Of a stretch of DNA of 64,000 nucleotides, positions 42,730 through 51,949 are shown in pieces (position 1 is the first letter of the stretch; each line of letters starts with the position of its first letter). The translations under genes and the position numbers were made by a program. The notes below the pieces were generated by a model. It had not been told where the DNA came from and did not search any database. It saw nothing but the letters and a program-made list of their open reading frames with translations. Origin of the DNA: Actinoplanes sp. L3-i22 (GTDB lineage: Bacteria; Actinomycetota; Actinomycetes; Mycobacteriales; Micromonosporaceae). The stretch is from NCBI RefSeq assembly GCF_019704555.1, contig NZ_AP024745.1, forward strand, positions 1,248,501 through 1,312,500. The letters run 5' to 3'.

Positions 42730-44847
42730 TTGATCACCGCCCAGCCTCGTCTGGTCGTGAGTGCGCCGTCATCCGGCCACGGCAAGACCGCGATAGCCGT
42801 CGGTCTGCTCGCGGCGATGGCGGCCCGCGGCGTCACGACGGCGGGCTTCAAGGTCGGCCCCGATCACACCGACGCGGCGTACCTCGGCCTCGCCGCCGGC
42901 CGCCCCGGCCGCAACCTGGACCCGCGCCTGGTCGGCGCGCAGCGGATCGCGCCGCTGTTCGGGCACGGCGCCTCCGGGGCGCAACTGTCCGTGATCGAGG
43001 GCGCGATGGGCCTGTTCGACAGCCTCACCGGCCAGCCCGAGATTGACGGCACCGCCGCGGTCGCGGCCGCGCTGCGCGCGCCGGTCGCCCTGGTGGTCGA
43101 CGTCGCCGCGATGGGTCACTCGCTCGCCGCGCTGGTCCACGGCTTCCGGATGTTCGACGAGATGGTCCACCTCGGCGGCGTGATCCTGAACCGGGTGGCC
43201 TCGCCGCGTCACGAGCAGATGCTGCGCAGCGCCCTCGACGACATCGGCATGCCGGTGCTCGGCGCGCTGCGCCGTGGCGACCTGCCCAACGTGCTGCCGA
43301 CCCGGGCGAACGGCCTGGTGCCGGTCGCGCACCGGACCGTCGAGGCCGGGCGCGCGGTGCGCCGGCTGGGTGAGGCGGTCGCGCAGTCGCTCGACCTGGA
43401 CCGGCTGATGGCGCTGGCCGGCACGGCGCCGGCGCTGCCCGGGCCGATCTGGACACCGGCCGAGGCCGGCGAACCCGTCGAGGGCCGCCCGGTGGTCGCG
43501 CTCGCCGGTGGTCCGGGGGCTTTCTACACGTACGTGGAGACCGCCGAACTGCTCACCGCGGCCGGCGCCGAGGTCGTCATCGTCGACCCGCTCCGCGACG
43601 AGTCGCTGCCGCCCGGGACCCGCGCGCTGGTCGTCGGCTCCGGCCTGCCCGAGGGGTACGCCGAGGAGCTCTCCGCCAACCGGCGGCTCTGCGCGGACGT
43701 GGCGCAGTTCGCCCGCGACGGCTGGCCGGTCGTCGCCGAGGGCGTGGCGCTGCCCTGGCTGGGCCGGGAGCTCGACGGTCGCCCGATGTGCGGGGTGCTG
43801 GACGTCACCGGCACCACCGGCGAGCAGACCGTCGCCGGGTACCGCGAGGCGACCGCGCCCGGCACCTCGGTGCTGGCCCCGGCTGGCGCGCGCATCACCG
43901 GGTACAAGCAGCACCGCGCGATCGTGACGCCGCGGGCCGGCGCCAACCCGGCGTGGACGTGGTCCGGCGGGAACCCGGAGGGCTTCGTCTGGCGCCAGGT
44001 GCACGCTTCCCAGCTGGGGCTGCACTGGGCGGCCGCGCCCGAGATCGCGAGGCGCCTGGTGGCGGCCGCGGTCGCCGGTCCGGCCCAGCCCGCCGCCCCG
44101 GAGCGGCACCCGCAGATGGCGGCTCCGGCGCAGATGGCGGCCGCTCCGCAGATGATCGGTGGTCTGGCGCAGCCGATCCCGATGAGCGTGCCCGCTCCGG
44201 CGCAGCCCGTTCCCGTGCCGGCCCAGGGCATCCCCGGCCTGGTCCCGGCCGGCGCCCAGGCCAACATCCCGGTCCCGGTCGGATCCCAGAACAACACCCC
44301 GATTCAGTACGGCGAGCCGGTCCCGTTCGGGGAGCCGGTCCCGTTCGGGGAGCCGGGCAACGTTCCGATCCAGTACGCGGAGCAGAGCAACGTCCCGATC
44401 CAGTACGCGGAGCAGGGGAACGGTCCTCTGCCGATGGGGCCGCAGGGGAGTGGCCCGATTCCGGCGGGGATGCCGGGCACCGGCGCGGTTCCCGTGCTCG
44501 GGTATGGCGCCGGGATGGCCCCGCCCGGCCCGATGCCCGGCCAGATGTCCGGCCCGATGCCCGGTATGGGCGCCGGTCCGATGTCCGGTGGGATGCAGTC
44601 CGCCGGTCTGGCCTCCGATCCCGCGCAGACCACCGGCGCGCCCCTGCTCGACGGGCACCTGACGATGCCGGCCGCTCCGGCGTTCGGCCCGGGCGCGTCC
44701 ACCGCGACCGGCCCGATCCCGCCCCGGCCCGGCTCGGGGATGCCGAACGGCGGCCCGATCCACGGAGCGTCCCACCCGAGCTCGCCGTCCGGTCCGGGCG
44801 GCCTCCCGGACAACCGCCCGACCTCGGACATCCAGATCCCGTCCTGA
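42730..44847 (+). CDS. cobB: cobyrinate a,c-diamide synthase with long low-complexity tail
   Basis: A 705-residue protein. Residues 1-~450 are CobB/CbiA: P-loop SAPSSGHGKT, FKVGPDHTDAAYL, EGAMGLFDS, and a C-terminal class I glutamine-amidotransferase fold (GSGLPEGYAEELSANRRL, His425 in VHASQLGLHW). The usual nucleophile cysteine (PxxAECGGLMYL in the family) is Gly338 here (VVAEGVALPW), so glutamine hydrolysis should be lost. Residues ~455-705 are Pro/Gly/Gln-rich with repeated PFGEP and PIQYAEQ units. TTG start at 42730, GGGGG 5 nt upstream. Confidence 0.83.
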   Translation: MITAQPRLVVSAPSSGHGKTAIAVGLLAAMAARGVTTAGFKVGPDHTDAAYLGLAAGRPGRNLDPRLVGAQRIAPLFGHGASGAQLSVIEGAMGLFDSLTGQPEIDGTAAVAAALRAPVALVVDVAAMGHSLAALVHGFRMFDEMVHLGGVILNRVASPRHEQMLRSALDDIGMPVLGALRRGDLPNVLPTRANGLVPVAHRTVEAGRAVRRLGEAVAQSLDLDRLMALAGTAPALPGPIWTPAEAGEPVEGRPVVALAGGPGAFYTYVETAELLTAAGAEVVIVDPLRDESLPPGTRALVVGSGLPEGYAEELSANRRLCADVAQFARDGWPVVAEGVALPWLGRELDGRPMCGVLDVTGTTGEQTVAGYREATAPGTSVLAPAGARITGYKQHRAIVTPRAGANPAWTWSGGNPEGFVWRQVHASQLGLHWAAAPEIARRLVAAAVAGPAQPAAPERHPQMAAPAQMAAAPQMIGGLAQPIPMSVPAPAQPVPVPAQGIPGLVPAGAQANIPVPVGSQNNTPIQYGEPVPFGEPVPFGEPGNVPIQYAEQSNVPIQYAEQGNGPLPMGPQGSGPIPAGMPGTGAVPVLGYGAGMAPPGPMPGQMSGPMPGMGAGPMSGGMQSAGLASDPAQTTGAPLLDGHLTMPAAPAFGPGASTATGPIPPRPGSGMPNGGPIHGASHPSSPSGPGGLPDNRPTSDIQIPS

Positions 44848-45261
44848 CCCACCCGCCCGCGCACGTCGCGGTTTCGGCTGATCAAGGGGTGCCTCGGGTT
44901 GTCCCAGGGCACCCGTGACGCTCCGGCAGGGCCGTGAGGCGCCGCGCGGGTCGGGGTTTCGGTTGGCGTTCATGGGCGTTTTGGGGCATTTGAGGGGCCG
45001 CTGGCGACCGACCAGGTCCGCGAGTTGTTGCTGGGGTCCAGTTCGCGGGCCGGTGAGTCTGTGGGTGGCGGCTGACCGAATGTGACCGCGGCGGGGCACG
45101 ATCCAGGCGGGCGCCGCGGCGGGTCGGGAGCCGTCGATGTGGCGAAGGCGGACGAATCGATCGCCGGAAGCCGCCCAACGTGCCAAAACGGCGTTCGGAG
45201 GTCCGGAAAGTGTCGTACCCGCCTCGTACCGTGGGGGCACGACAACCGAAGGAGGATGATG
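44848..45261. other. 414-bp region without a recognisable gene
   Basis: No convincing gene or hairpin; only frames without a good start or ribosome binding site. Promoter of the following gene must lie here. The nearest ribosome binding site AAGGAGG (45249-45255) belongs to the DinB-like gene. Confidence 0.4.
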
Positions 45262-45918
45262 GTGGCCGCTCGTCTGCCGCTGGATCTGGACCCGCCGGTT
45301 CGTCAGATCAGGGCGTTGCTGCTGGGTCTGGACGATCATGAGCTGATCGCGTCGACGCCGTGCCCGGGCTGGACCGTCGCGACCCTTCTCGATCATCTGA
45401 TGAGCCTGGCCGAGGCGTTCGCCCAGGCGGCTCGCAAGGGCGCGGACGGGCTCGGGCCGGGTCCGCCGCCGGCGCCGTCCGCGGCCCACCTGTCGCCGCA
45501 CTGGCGCAGCCGCCTGCCGGTCCTGCTGGAAGAGCTGGTCACCGCGTGGAATGATCCGTCGGCCTGGCTGGGCACGGCGCGCGCCGGCGGCGTCTCCATG
45601 TCGGCTCACGAGATGGGCATCGTCGCGGCGATCGAGCTGGTCGTGCACGGGTGGGATCTGGCCCGCGCCACCGGTCAGGATTTCGCCGCGGATCCGCGCG
45701 TCCTGGCCACGCTGATCGAGTTTCTCGCCGCCGGCCCGCTCGACGGCACGCCGGGCCTGTTCGGCCCGCGCGTCCCGATCGCCCTGGCGGAGGACGACGA
45801 CCTGCCCCGCGCCCTGGCCCTGACCGGCCGCGACCCGGCGTGGCGACCACCCCGCTCCCGCAACGACCCCGCGCCCGAGCTGCACTGCGAGCACCCACCG
45901 GCCGCCCGCTCCGCCTGA
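45262..45918 (+). CDS. TIGR03086-type metal-binding (DinB-like) protein
   Basis: A 218-residue four-helix-bundle protein of the DinB / mycothiol-dependent maleylpyruvate-isomerase superfamily, with TPCPGWTVATLLDHLMSLAEAF (the PCxxW...H motif of the TIGR03086 family) and AAIELVVHGWDLARATGQ carrying the other metal ligand His. Role in most members is unknown; some use mycothiol. GTG 45262 is 6 nt from GGAGG, but the ATGs at 45256 and 45259 are possible. Confidence 0.82.
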   Translation: MAARLPLDLDPPVRQIRALLLGLDDHELIASTPCPGWTVATLLDHLMSLAEAFAQAARKGADGLGPGPPPAPSAAHLSPHWRSRLPVLLEELVTAWNDPSAWLGTARAGGVSMSAHEMGIVAAIELVVHGWDLARATGQDFAADPRVLATLIEFLAAGPLDGTPGLFGPRVPIALAEDDDLPRALALTGRDPAWRPPRSRNDPAPELHCEHPPAARSA

Positions 45919-46250
45919 GGGGGCCGCGCACGAGCCCCCGGAGCGCCCGAGCCACGCGGGCGCCGCCTGGACTACCCCGACGACTGCGGGCCCCACGGCG
46001 GGGGAGTGCCGACCGAGGGGCGACGCCGACCGGCGAAGGGCGGCGGCGTGGCGTGGCGTGCAGCGCGGCGCGCGTCAACGCGTGTGGCGCGGCGGAGGTC
46101 GGGTGCGCGCCGGCCGCGAGGCGGCGCGGCGAGGCGGCGGGAACGGCCGCGGCAGGTCCGTGAATGCGGCCGGGCCGCCGCACGGGTCCGTGAATGCGGC
46201 CGGGCCGCCGCGCGGTGAGCTGCGGCGGCCCCGGGCTCGGACGTGGTGGG
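45919..46250. other. 332-bp convergent intergenic region
   Basis: Very GC-rich with repetitive GGCGTGGCGTGGCGTG-like runs (about 46044-46060) and a perfect 30-bp tandem duplication near its right end. No gene supported on either strand; it separates two convergent genes (DinB-like and PBP). Confidence 0.45.
46156..46215. repeat. 30-bp tandem duplication
   Basis: Two adjacent copies (46156-46185 and 46186-46215) of a 30-bp unit beginning GTCCGTGAATGCGGCC, differing at one position. Non-coding. Confidence 0.85.
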
Positions 46251-48395
46251 CTACCAGACGAGCTTGTCGGACGGCGGCGTGAACTTGGCGTGCGGCTGAC
46301 CCTTCAGCGCATCCCGAAGCGTCTCCGCCACCGTGTACTTGGAGATCGTCGACCGCCCACTACCCACGTAATGCTCAGGATTATCCGGATCCGCCACGAA
46401 CGCCGAGGCCGCCAACTGCGGCGTGAACCCGCTGAACCAGGCCGTCTTGTTGTTGTCGGTGGTGCCGCTCTTCCCGGCGACCGGCCGCCCGAGCGTCCCG
46501 AACACCATCGGCGACGTCTCCCACCCGCCGCAGCTGCCGCGGGCCGCGCCGTACCCGGTGACGCACCGGGCCGCGTCGGTCGCGGCGCGCGCCACGTCCT
46601 GGCTGAAGACCCGGTGGCAGCGCGGCGCCGCGATCAGCCTGCCCTTGTACGTGGCGTCCTTGCCGTCCGGGTTCCGGATCGACATGACCGGGAGCGGCTC
46701 GCAGTAGTTCCCTTCCGCCGCGACCGTCGCGAACACGTTGGCGATCTCGACCGGGGTGGCGTCGCTGACCCCGAGCGTGAACGCCCCCCACCCGGACGCG
46801 TGCTCGGGCGTGGCCAGTTTCCGGTCCACCTCGGTACGCCATTTCAGCCCGAGCCGTTCCGCCATCGCGACCGCCTTCTCCGCGCCGACCCGTTGTTCCA
46901 GCTGCACGAAGTAGGTGTTCACGGACTTGCCGAACCCGCTCCACATGGTCTGGTTCCCGGTCATCGACTTGCTGGAGTTCTTCGGGCACCAGTGCGTCCC
47001 GCAGGTCGCCGGCCCGGGCGCGGTGATGTATTTCGAGACGAACCGTTCGGGGGCGTAGTACGACGTGGACAGCGGCAGCCCGGCGTCCAGCGCCGCCAGC
47101 ATCGTGAAGATCTTGAACGTCGACCCGGCCTGGTACCCGGCCATGTCACCGCCGCCGAGCAGCGGGTTCACCGTGTTCGGGTAGTTGCCGCGGACGTCGC
47201 GCTGGGACCGGTCGCTGTGTTTGCCGTTGTCGTCCTGGTGCAGCGAGTATTTCCGGTTCACCGCCATGCTGAGCACCCGCCCGCTGCCCGGCTGGATCAC
47301 CACCTCGCCGTGCGCGAACGGGCTGTCCCGCCCTTCCTTGGCGAGCACGTGCGCCTCGGCGTACCCCTGGATCTCGGGGTCGATCGAGGTGATCACCCGG
47401 TAGCCGCCGCGGCGCAGGTTCTCCTCGCGTTCCAGGACGTTCTTACCGAAGGCCCGCTGCTCCCGCCACCAGTTCTTGAAGTAGTCGCAGAAGAAGCCCC
47501 AGTCGTTGTGCTTGGTGTTGATCGACACGCAGTCGTTCGGCGGGGCGCTCAGCCTCAGTTTGATCTTGGCTTTCTTGGCGTTCGCGGCCTGCACCGCGGT
47601 GATCGAGCCCATCTTCAGCATCTGGTCGATCACGTAGTTGCGCCGGGTCGTCGCGGCGGCGCCCTGCCCCTTGATCGCCGGGTCGTACGCGGACGGCGCC
47701 TTGACCAGCCCGGCGAGCAGCGCCGCCTCGTTCAGCGTCAGGTCCTTGGCGGGCTTCGAGAAGAACACCTCGGCGGCCGCGTAGATCCCGTACGCCCGGT
47801 GCCCGAAGTACGCGGCGTTCAGGTACCGCTGGAGGATCTGCTGCTTGGTGAGCCGTTGCTCGACCTCGATGGCCAGCCGCATCTCGCGCAGTTTCCGGCT
47901 GGCGGTCTGCTCGGTGGCCTCCAGCGCCTGCTTGGGGGTCCGCGCGCTGTCCCGCAGCGCCATCCGCACGTACTGCATGGTCAGCGTCGAGGCGCCCTGG
48001 GAGACGCCGCCGGCCTGCTGGTTGGCGACGAACGCGCGGGCCACGCCCTTGGCGTCGACGCCGTGGTGCTCGTAGAAGCGGGTGTCCTCGGAGGCCACGA
48101 TCGCCTGGGTGATGTACGGCGACATGTCCTTGAGCGCGACCTGCCGCCGGTACTCCTCGTAGAACATCGTCAGCAGCGTCTTGCCGTCCCGGGCGTAGAC
48201 GTAGGTGGTCTGCGCCGCGGGCACCTCGGTGAGCTGCTCCGGCATGTTCTCCAGGGCCCCGGTGCCGACCTTGACGCCCATCCCGGCGAGGGCCGTGAAG
48301 GGATAGGAGAGGCCGGCGATGACCAGGCCCGCGATGAGCCCGGCGCGGATCAGGAGGGCGACTCTTCCGGCTACGGTGGGACGTCGGTCAGTCAC
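46251..48395 (-). CDS. bifunctional penicillin-binding protein (GT51 + transpeptidase)
   Basis: A 714-residue class A PBP that polymerises and cross-links peptidoglycan. N-terminal membrane anchor (about 10-30); glycosyltransferase motifs EDTRFYEHHG, QGASTLTMQYVR, RKLREMRLAIEVE and YLNAAYFG; transpeptidase SxxK (AGSTFKIF), SxN (KSVNTYFVQ) and KSGTT. GTG start at 48393-48395. It is transcribed away from cobC (divergent) and converges on the DinB-like gene. Without a PASTA domain, like the PonA1/PonA2 family but shorter. Confidence 0.92.
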   Translation of the reverse strand: MTDRRPTVAGRVALLIRAGLIAGLVIAGLSYPFTALAGMGVKVGTGALENMPEQLTEVPAAQTTYVYARDGKTLLTMFYEEYRRQVALKDMSPYITQAIVASEDTRFYEHHGVDAKGVARAFVANQQAGGVSQGASTLTMQYVRMALRDSARTPKQALEATEQTASRKLREMRLAIEVEQRLTKQQILQRYLNAAYFGHRAYGIYAAAEVFFSKPAKDLTLNEAALLAGLVKAPSAYDPAIKGQGAAATTRRNYVIDQMLKMGSITAVQAANAKKAKIKLRLSAPPNDCVSINTKHNDWGFFCDYFKNWWREQRAFGKNVLEREENLRRGGYRVITSIDPEIQGYAEAHVLAKEGRDSPFAHGEVVIQPGSGRVLSMAVNRKYSLHQDDNGKHSDRSQRDVRGNYPNTVNPLLGGGDMAGYQAGSTFKIFTMLAALDAGLPLSTSYYAPERFVSKYITAPGPATCGTHWCPKNSSKSMTGNQTMWSGFGKSVNTYFVQLEQRVGAEKAVAMAERLGLKWRTEVDRKLATPEHASGWGAFTLGVSDATPVEIANVFATVAAEGNYCEPLPVMSIRNPDGKDATYKGRLIAAPRCHRVFSQDVARAATDAARCVTGYGAARGSCGGWETSPMVFGTLGRPVAGKSGTTDNNKTAWFSGFTPQLAASAFVADPDNPEHYVGSGRSTISKYTVAETLRDALKGQPHAKFTPPSDKLVW

Positions 48396-48521
48396 TCTCC
48401 GAAGGTATGACAGATCGCCTCATGTTCCCCAGGAACCCCGGAAGTGAGACATTTCCAAAGAGCCGACCCCGGGATCAAGACCAAAAATCAAGATCCGCGA
48501 CGGTACGGCATGCTGAGGCGC

Positions 48522-49607
48522 ATGACGTTCGACCTCGATCATCACGGCGACGCCGAGGTGGACGCGACCCTGATCGACCTGGCGGTCAACGTCCGGCACC
48601 AGGCGATGCCCGGCTGGCTGAGTGATCCGATCCGGTCATCGCTGGACAGCCTGTCGGCGTATCCGGACGCCACCGAGGCCACCGCCGCGGTCGCCGCGAG
48701 GCATCGTCGGGACCCGGCCGAGGTGCTGCTCACGGCCGGCGCCGCGCAGGCGTTCGTGCTGCTCGCGCAGGCGTTGCGCGGGGCCCGTCGCCCGGTCGTG
48801 GTGCACCCGCAGTTCACCGAGCCGGAGGCCGCCCTGCGCAACGCCGGGCACGTCGTGGACCGGGTGCTGCTGCGCGCCGAGGACGGCTTCCGGCTCGACC
48901 CGGCGCTCGTCCCGGACGACGCCGACCTGGTCTTCGTCGGCAACCCCACCAACCCCACCGCGGTGCTGCACCCGGCCCGGGCGGTGGCCCGCCTGGCCCG
49001 GCCCGGCCGGGTGCTGGTGGTCGACGAGGCGTTCTCGGACACGACGTACCGGCCGGGCTGCCCGGGCGAGCCGGAGTCCCTGGCCGGCCGGCGCGACCTG
49101 CCCGGCCTGGTCGTGCTGCGCAGCCTGACCAAGACCTGGGGCCTGGCCGGCCTGCGGATCGGCTACCTGCTGGGCCCGGCCGAGCTGCTGCCCCGGCTGG
49201 CCGCGGCGCAGCCGCTGTGGGCGGTCTCCACGCCGGCGCTCGCCGCGGCCATCGCCTGCGCGTCGCCGGCCGCGGTCGCCGCCGAACGCGAGATCGCCGC
49301 GGCGGTCGCCGCCGAGCGGGACCATCTGGTGGAACGGCTGCGGCAGGTGCCGAAGGTCACGGTTCCCGGCGATCCGGCGTCCGCGTTCGTCCCGGTACAC
49401 CTCCCCGGCGCCGACCGGATCCGCGTCGAGCTGCGCAAACGCGGCTATGCGGTACGCCGTGGCGACACCTTCCCGGGCCTGGGCCCCGACTGGCTCCGGA
49501 TTGCGGTGCGCGACACTGCCACCACGGAACGATTCGTGCAGACTCTGCGAGAAGTGATCCACGAGGCAGACGCCGGGGACCCGATCCGAGAGCGCGACGA
49601 GACGTGA
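48522..49607 (+). CDS. cobC: CobC-like class I/II aminotransferase (threonine-phosphate decarboxylase type)
   Basis: A 361-residue PLP-dependent aminotransferase-fold enzyme similar to actinobacterial CobC/histidinol-phosphate aminotransferases. Key blocks: VFVGNPTNPTAV, VVDEAFSDTTYRPG and the PLP lysine in SLTKTWGLAGLRIGY. In the cobalamin pathway it would make the aminopropanol phosphate linker; the neighbourhood supports this (cobT and cysG follow on the same strand). ATG 48522 has GAGG upstream; a further ATG at 48510 exists. Confidence 0.8.
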   Translation: MTFDLDHHGDAEVDATLIDLAVNVRHQAMPGWLSDPIRSSLDSLSAYPDATEATAAVAARHRRDPAEVLLTAGAAQAFVLLAQALRGARRPVVVHPQFTEPEAALRNAGHVVDRVLLRAEDGFRLDPALVPDDADLVFVGNPTNPTAVLHPARAVARLARPGRVLVVDEAFSDTTYRPGCPGEPESLAGRRDLPGLVVLRSLTKTWGLAGLRIGYLLGPAELLPRLAAAQPLWAVSTPALAAAIACASPAAVAAEREIAAAVAAERDHLVERLRQVPKVTVPGDPASAFVPVHLPGADRIRVELRKRGYAVRRGDTFPGLGPDWLRIAVRDTATTERFVQTLREVIHEADAGDPIRERDET

Positions 49608-49632
49608 GCCGAGAGCGAACCGAGGAGTGACC

Positions 49633-50685
49633 GTGACCCTGGAGACCACCCTGGCGGCCATCCGCCCGGCCGACGAGCAGGCCATGGCCGCCGCCCGCGA
49701 CCTGCAGGCCCGGCTGACCAAGCCGGCCGGCTCGCTCGGCCACCTGGAGGAGCTGTCGGTGCGCCTGGCCGGCCTGGCCGGGGTCTGCCCGCCGCCGATG
49801 CCCGAGCCGGCCACCGTCGCGGTCTTCGCCGGTGACCACGGCGTGCACGCCCAGGGCGTCAGCCCGTGGCCGCAGGAGGTCACCGCGCAGATGGTGGCGA
49901 ACTTCGTGGCCGGCGGTGCGGTGGTGAACGCGTTCGCCCGGCAGGCCGGCGCGGACGTGATGGTGATCGACGCCGGGGTGGCGATCCCGCTGCACGGCGG
50001 GCCGAACCTGCTGGACGCGAACATCCGCCGCGGCACCCGGGACATGACCGTCGAGCCGGCGCTGACCCGCGAGGAGGCGCTGGCCGCCGTCGAGCTGGGT
50101 CTCGCGGTCGCCGGCCAGCTCGTCGAGGCGGGCGCGAAATGCCTGCTCACCGGGGACATGGGGATCGCCAACACGACCCCGGCCGCGGCCCTGATCGCGG
50201 TCTTCACCGGGTCCGCCCCGGCGGTCGTGACCGGGCGCGGCACCGGCATCGACGACGCGACGCTCGCGCACAAGACCGAGGTGATCGCCGCGGCGCTGGC
50301 CCGGCACACCCCGGCCGCCGCCGACCCGCTCGGCGTGCTGGCCACCGTCGGCGGTCTGGAGCACGCCGCGCTGACCGGGTTCATCCTGGGCGCGGCCGCG
50401 CACCGGGTGCCGGTGATCGTGGACGGCGTGATCGCCGCCTCGGCCGCGCTGGCCGCCGCCGCGTTCGCGCCGGACGCGGTCGCCGCGATGGTCGCCGGGC
50501 ACCGCTCGGCCGAGCCGGGCGCCACCGTCGCCCTCGCCCACCTGGGCCTGGAGCCGCTGCTGGACCTGGGGATGCGGCTCGGCGAGGGCAGCGGCGCGGT
50601 GCTCGCGCTGCCGATCGTCGCGGCCGCCGTCCGGGTCCTGCACGAGGTGGCGACGTTCGACAGCGCGGGAGTGTCCGAGAAATGA
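49633..50685 (+). CDS. cobT: nicotinate-nucleotide-dimethylbenzimidazole phosphoribosyltransferase
   Basis: Transfers phosphoribose from nicotinate mononucleotide to the lower base, giving alpha-ribazole phosphate. The 350-residue protein contains GSLGHLEELSVRLAG, FAGDHGVHAQGVSPWPQEVT, GDMGIANTTPAAA, and GMRLGEGSGAVLALP with the catalytic glutamate in GEGSGA. GTG 49633 is 5 nt after GAGGAG; GTG 49627 is an alternative. Starts 25 bp after cobC, and its stop overlaps the cysG start by 4 bp. Confidence 0.95.
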   Translation: MTLETTLAAIRPADEQAMAAARDLQARLTKPAGSLGHLEELSVRLAGLAGVCPPPMPEPATVAVFAGDHGVHAQGVSPWPQEVTAQMVANFVAGGAVVNAFARQAGADVMVIDAGVAIPLHGGPNLLDANIRRGTRDMTVEPALTREEALAAVELGLAVAGQLVEAGAKCLLTGDMGIANTTPAAALIAVFTGSAPAVVTGRGTGIDDATLAHKTEVIAAALARHTPAAADPLGVLATVGGLEHAALTGFILGAAAHRVPVIVDGVIAASAALAAAAFAPDAVAAMVAGHRSAEPGATVALAHLGLEPLLDLGMRLGEGSGAVLALPIVAAAVRVLHEVATFDSAGVSEK

Positions 50686-51890
50686 GTCTGTATCCGATGG
50701 CGCTGCGCCTCGACGGCCGCCGCGTGCTGGTGGTCGGCGGCGGCTCGGTGGCCACCCGCCGGGTCCCGGCGCTGATCGCGGCCGGTGCGCGGGTCGACAT
50801 CGTCGCGCCGGAGCTGACCCCCGCGCTGCAGGCGCACGTCGACGCCGACCGCGCGACCTGGACGCCGCGCCGCTTCGCGCCGGGCGACGTCGAGGGCGCC
50901 TGGCTGGTCCACGTCGCGATCGACGACCCGGAGGCGGCGGCCCAGGTCAGTGCCGCCGCCGAGGATCAAAAGATTTTTTGCGTACGGGCGGACGACCGCG
51001 ACGCCGCGACCGCCTGGACCCCGGCCGTGACCCGGCACGGTCAGGTGACGGTCGCGGTGACGGACGGTGGCGACCGCCGGCGCGCGATGGCGGTCCGTGA
51101 CCTGGTCGCGCACGCGCTGGAGGCGACGCCCCCGGCCGCGCCCGAGCTCAAGGGCGTCGCGCTGGTCGGCGCCGGCCCCGGCGACCCGGAGCTGATCACG
51201 ATCAAGGGTCGCCGGCTGCTGGCCGCCGCGGACGTGGTGGTGGCCGACCGGCTGGTCCCCGGCATGCTCCTGGGCGAGCTGCGGCCGGAGGTCGAGCTGA
51301 TCGACGCCGCCAAGATCCCGTACGGGCCGTCCGCCGCCCAGGCGGAGATCAACCGGATCCTGGTCGACCGCGCCCAGCAGGGCAAGTTCGTGGTCCGGCT
51401 CAAGGGTGGCGACAACTTCGTCTTCGGCCGCGGCGGCGAGGAGGCCCTGGCCTGTGCCGAGGCCGGCGTCCCGGTCCTGGTCGTGCCCGGCGTGACCAGC
51501 TCGATCGCGGCGCCCGCGCTGGCCGGCATCCCGGTCACCCACCGCGGGGTGGCGCACGAGTTCACCGTGGTCTCCGGGCACATCCCGCCGGACCACGCGG
51601 ACTCGCTGGTCGACTGGCCGGCGCTGGCCCGGCTGCGCGGCACCCTGGTGGTGCTGATGGGCCTGAAGAACCTGCCGCGGATCGCGGAGCGGCTGCTCGC
51701 CGAGGGCCGGGACACGGCGACGCCGGTCGCGGTGATCCAGGAGGGGTCGACGGCGCACCAGCGTTCGCTGCGGAGCACGCTCGGCGCGGTCGCGGCCGAC
51801 GTCGCGAGCGCCGGGATCCGGCCGCCGGCGGTGGTGGTGATCGGTGACGTGGTCGCGGTGACCGAGGGGTTCACCCCGGCCGCGGGCTGA
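50682..51890 (+). CDS. cysG: fused precorrin-2 dehydrogenase / uroporphyrinogen-III C-methyltransferase
   Basis: A 402-residue two-domain protein. Residues 1-~150 are a Met8/CysG-N-type dehydrogenase domain (VVGGGSVATRRVPALIAAGA) and ~160-400 a SUMT domain (CobA): LVGAGPGDPELITIKGRR, IPYGPSAAQAEINRI, GGDNFVFGRGGEE and VPGVTSSIAAPALAGIPVTHR. This makes precorrin-2/sirohydrochlorin from uroporphyrinogen III for both sirohaem and B12. Note Gly/Ala positions in the oxidase active site could not be checked. 4-bp overlap with cobT. Confidence 0.92.
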   Translation: MSLYPMALRLDGRRVLVVGGGSVATRRVPALIAAGARVDIVAPELTPALQAHVDADRATWTPRRFAPGDVEGAWLVHVAIDDPEAAAQVSAAAEDQKIFCVRADDRDAATAWTPAVTRHGQVTVAVTDGGDRRRAMAVRDLVAHALEATPPAAPELKGVALVGAGPGDPELITIKGRRLLAAADVVVADRLVPGMLLGELRPEVELIDAAKIPYGPSAAQAEINRILVDRAQQGKFVVRLKGGDNFVFGRGGEEALACAEAGVPVLVVPGVTSSIAAPALAGIPVTHRGVAHEFTVVSGHIPPDHADSLVDWPALARLRGTLVVLMGLKNLPRIAERLLAEGRDTATPVAVIQEGSTAHQRSLRSTLGAVAADVASAGIRPPAVVVIGDVVAVTEGFTPAAG

Positions 51891-51949
51891 CGCCGTACCC
51901 CAGCGATCGGCGCCGGACCCGAAGCGGCCCGGCGCCGAACCGCATGGTT

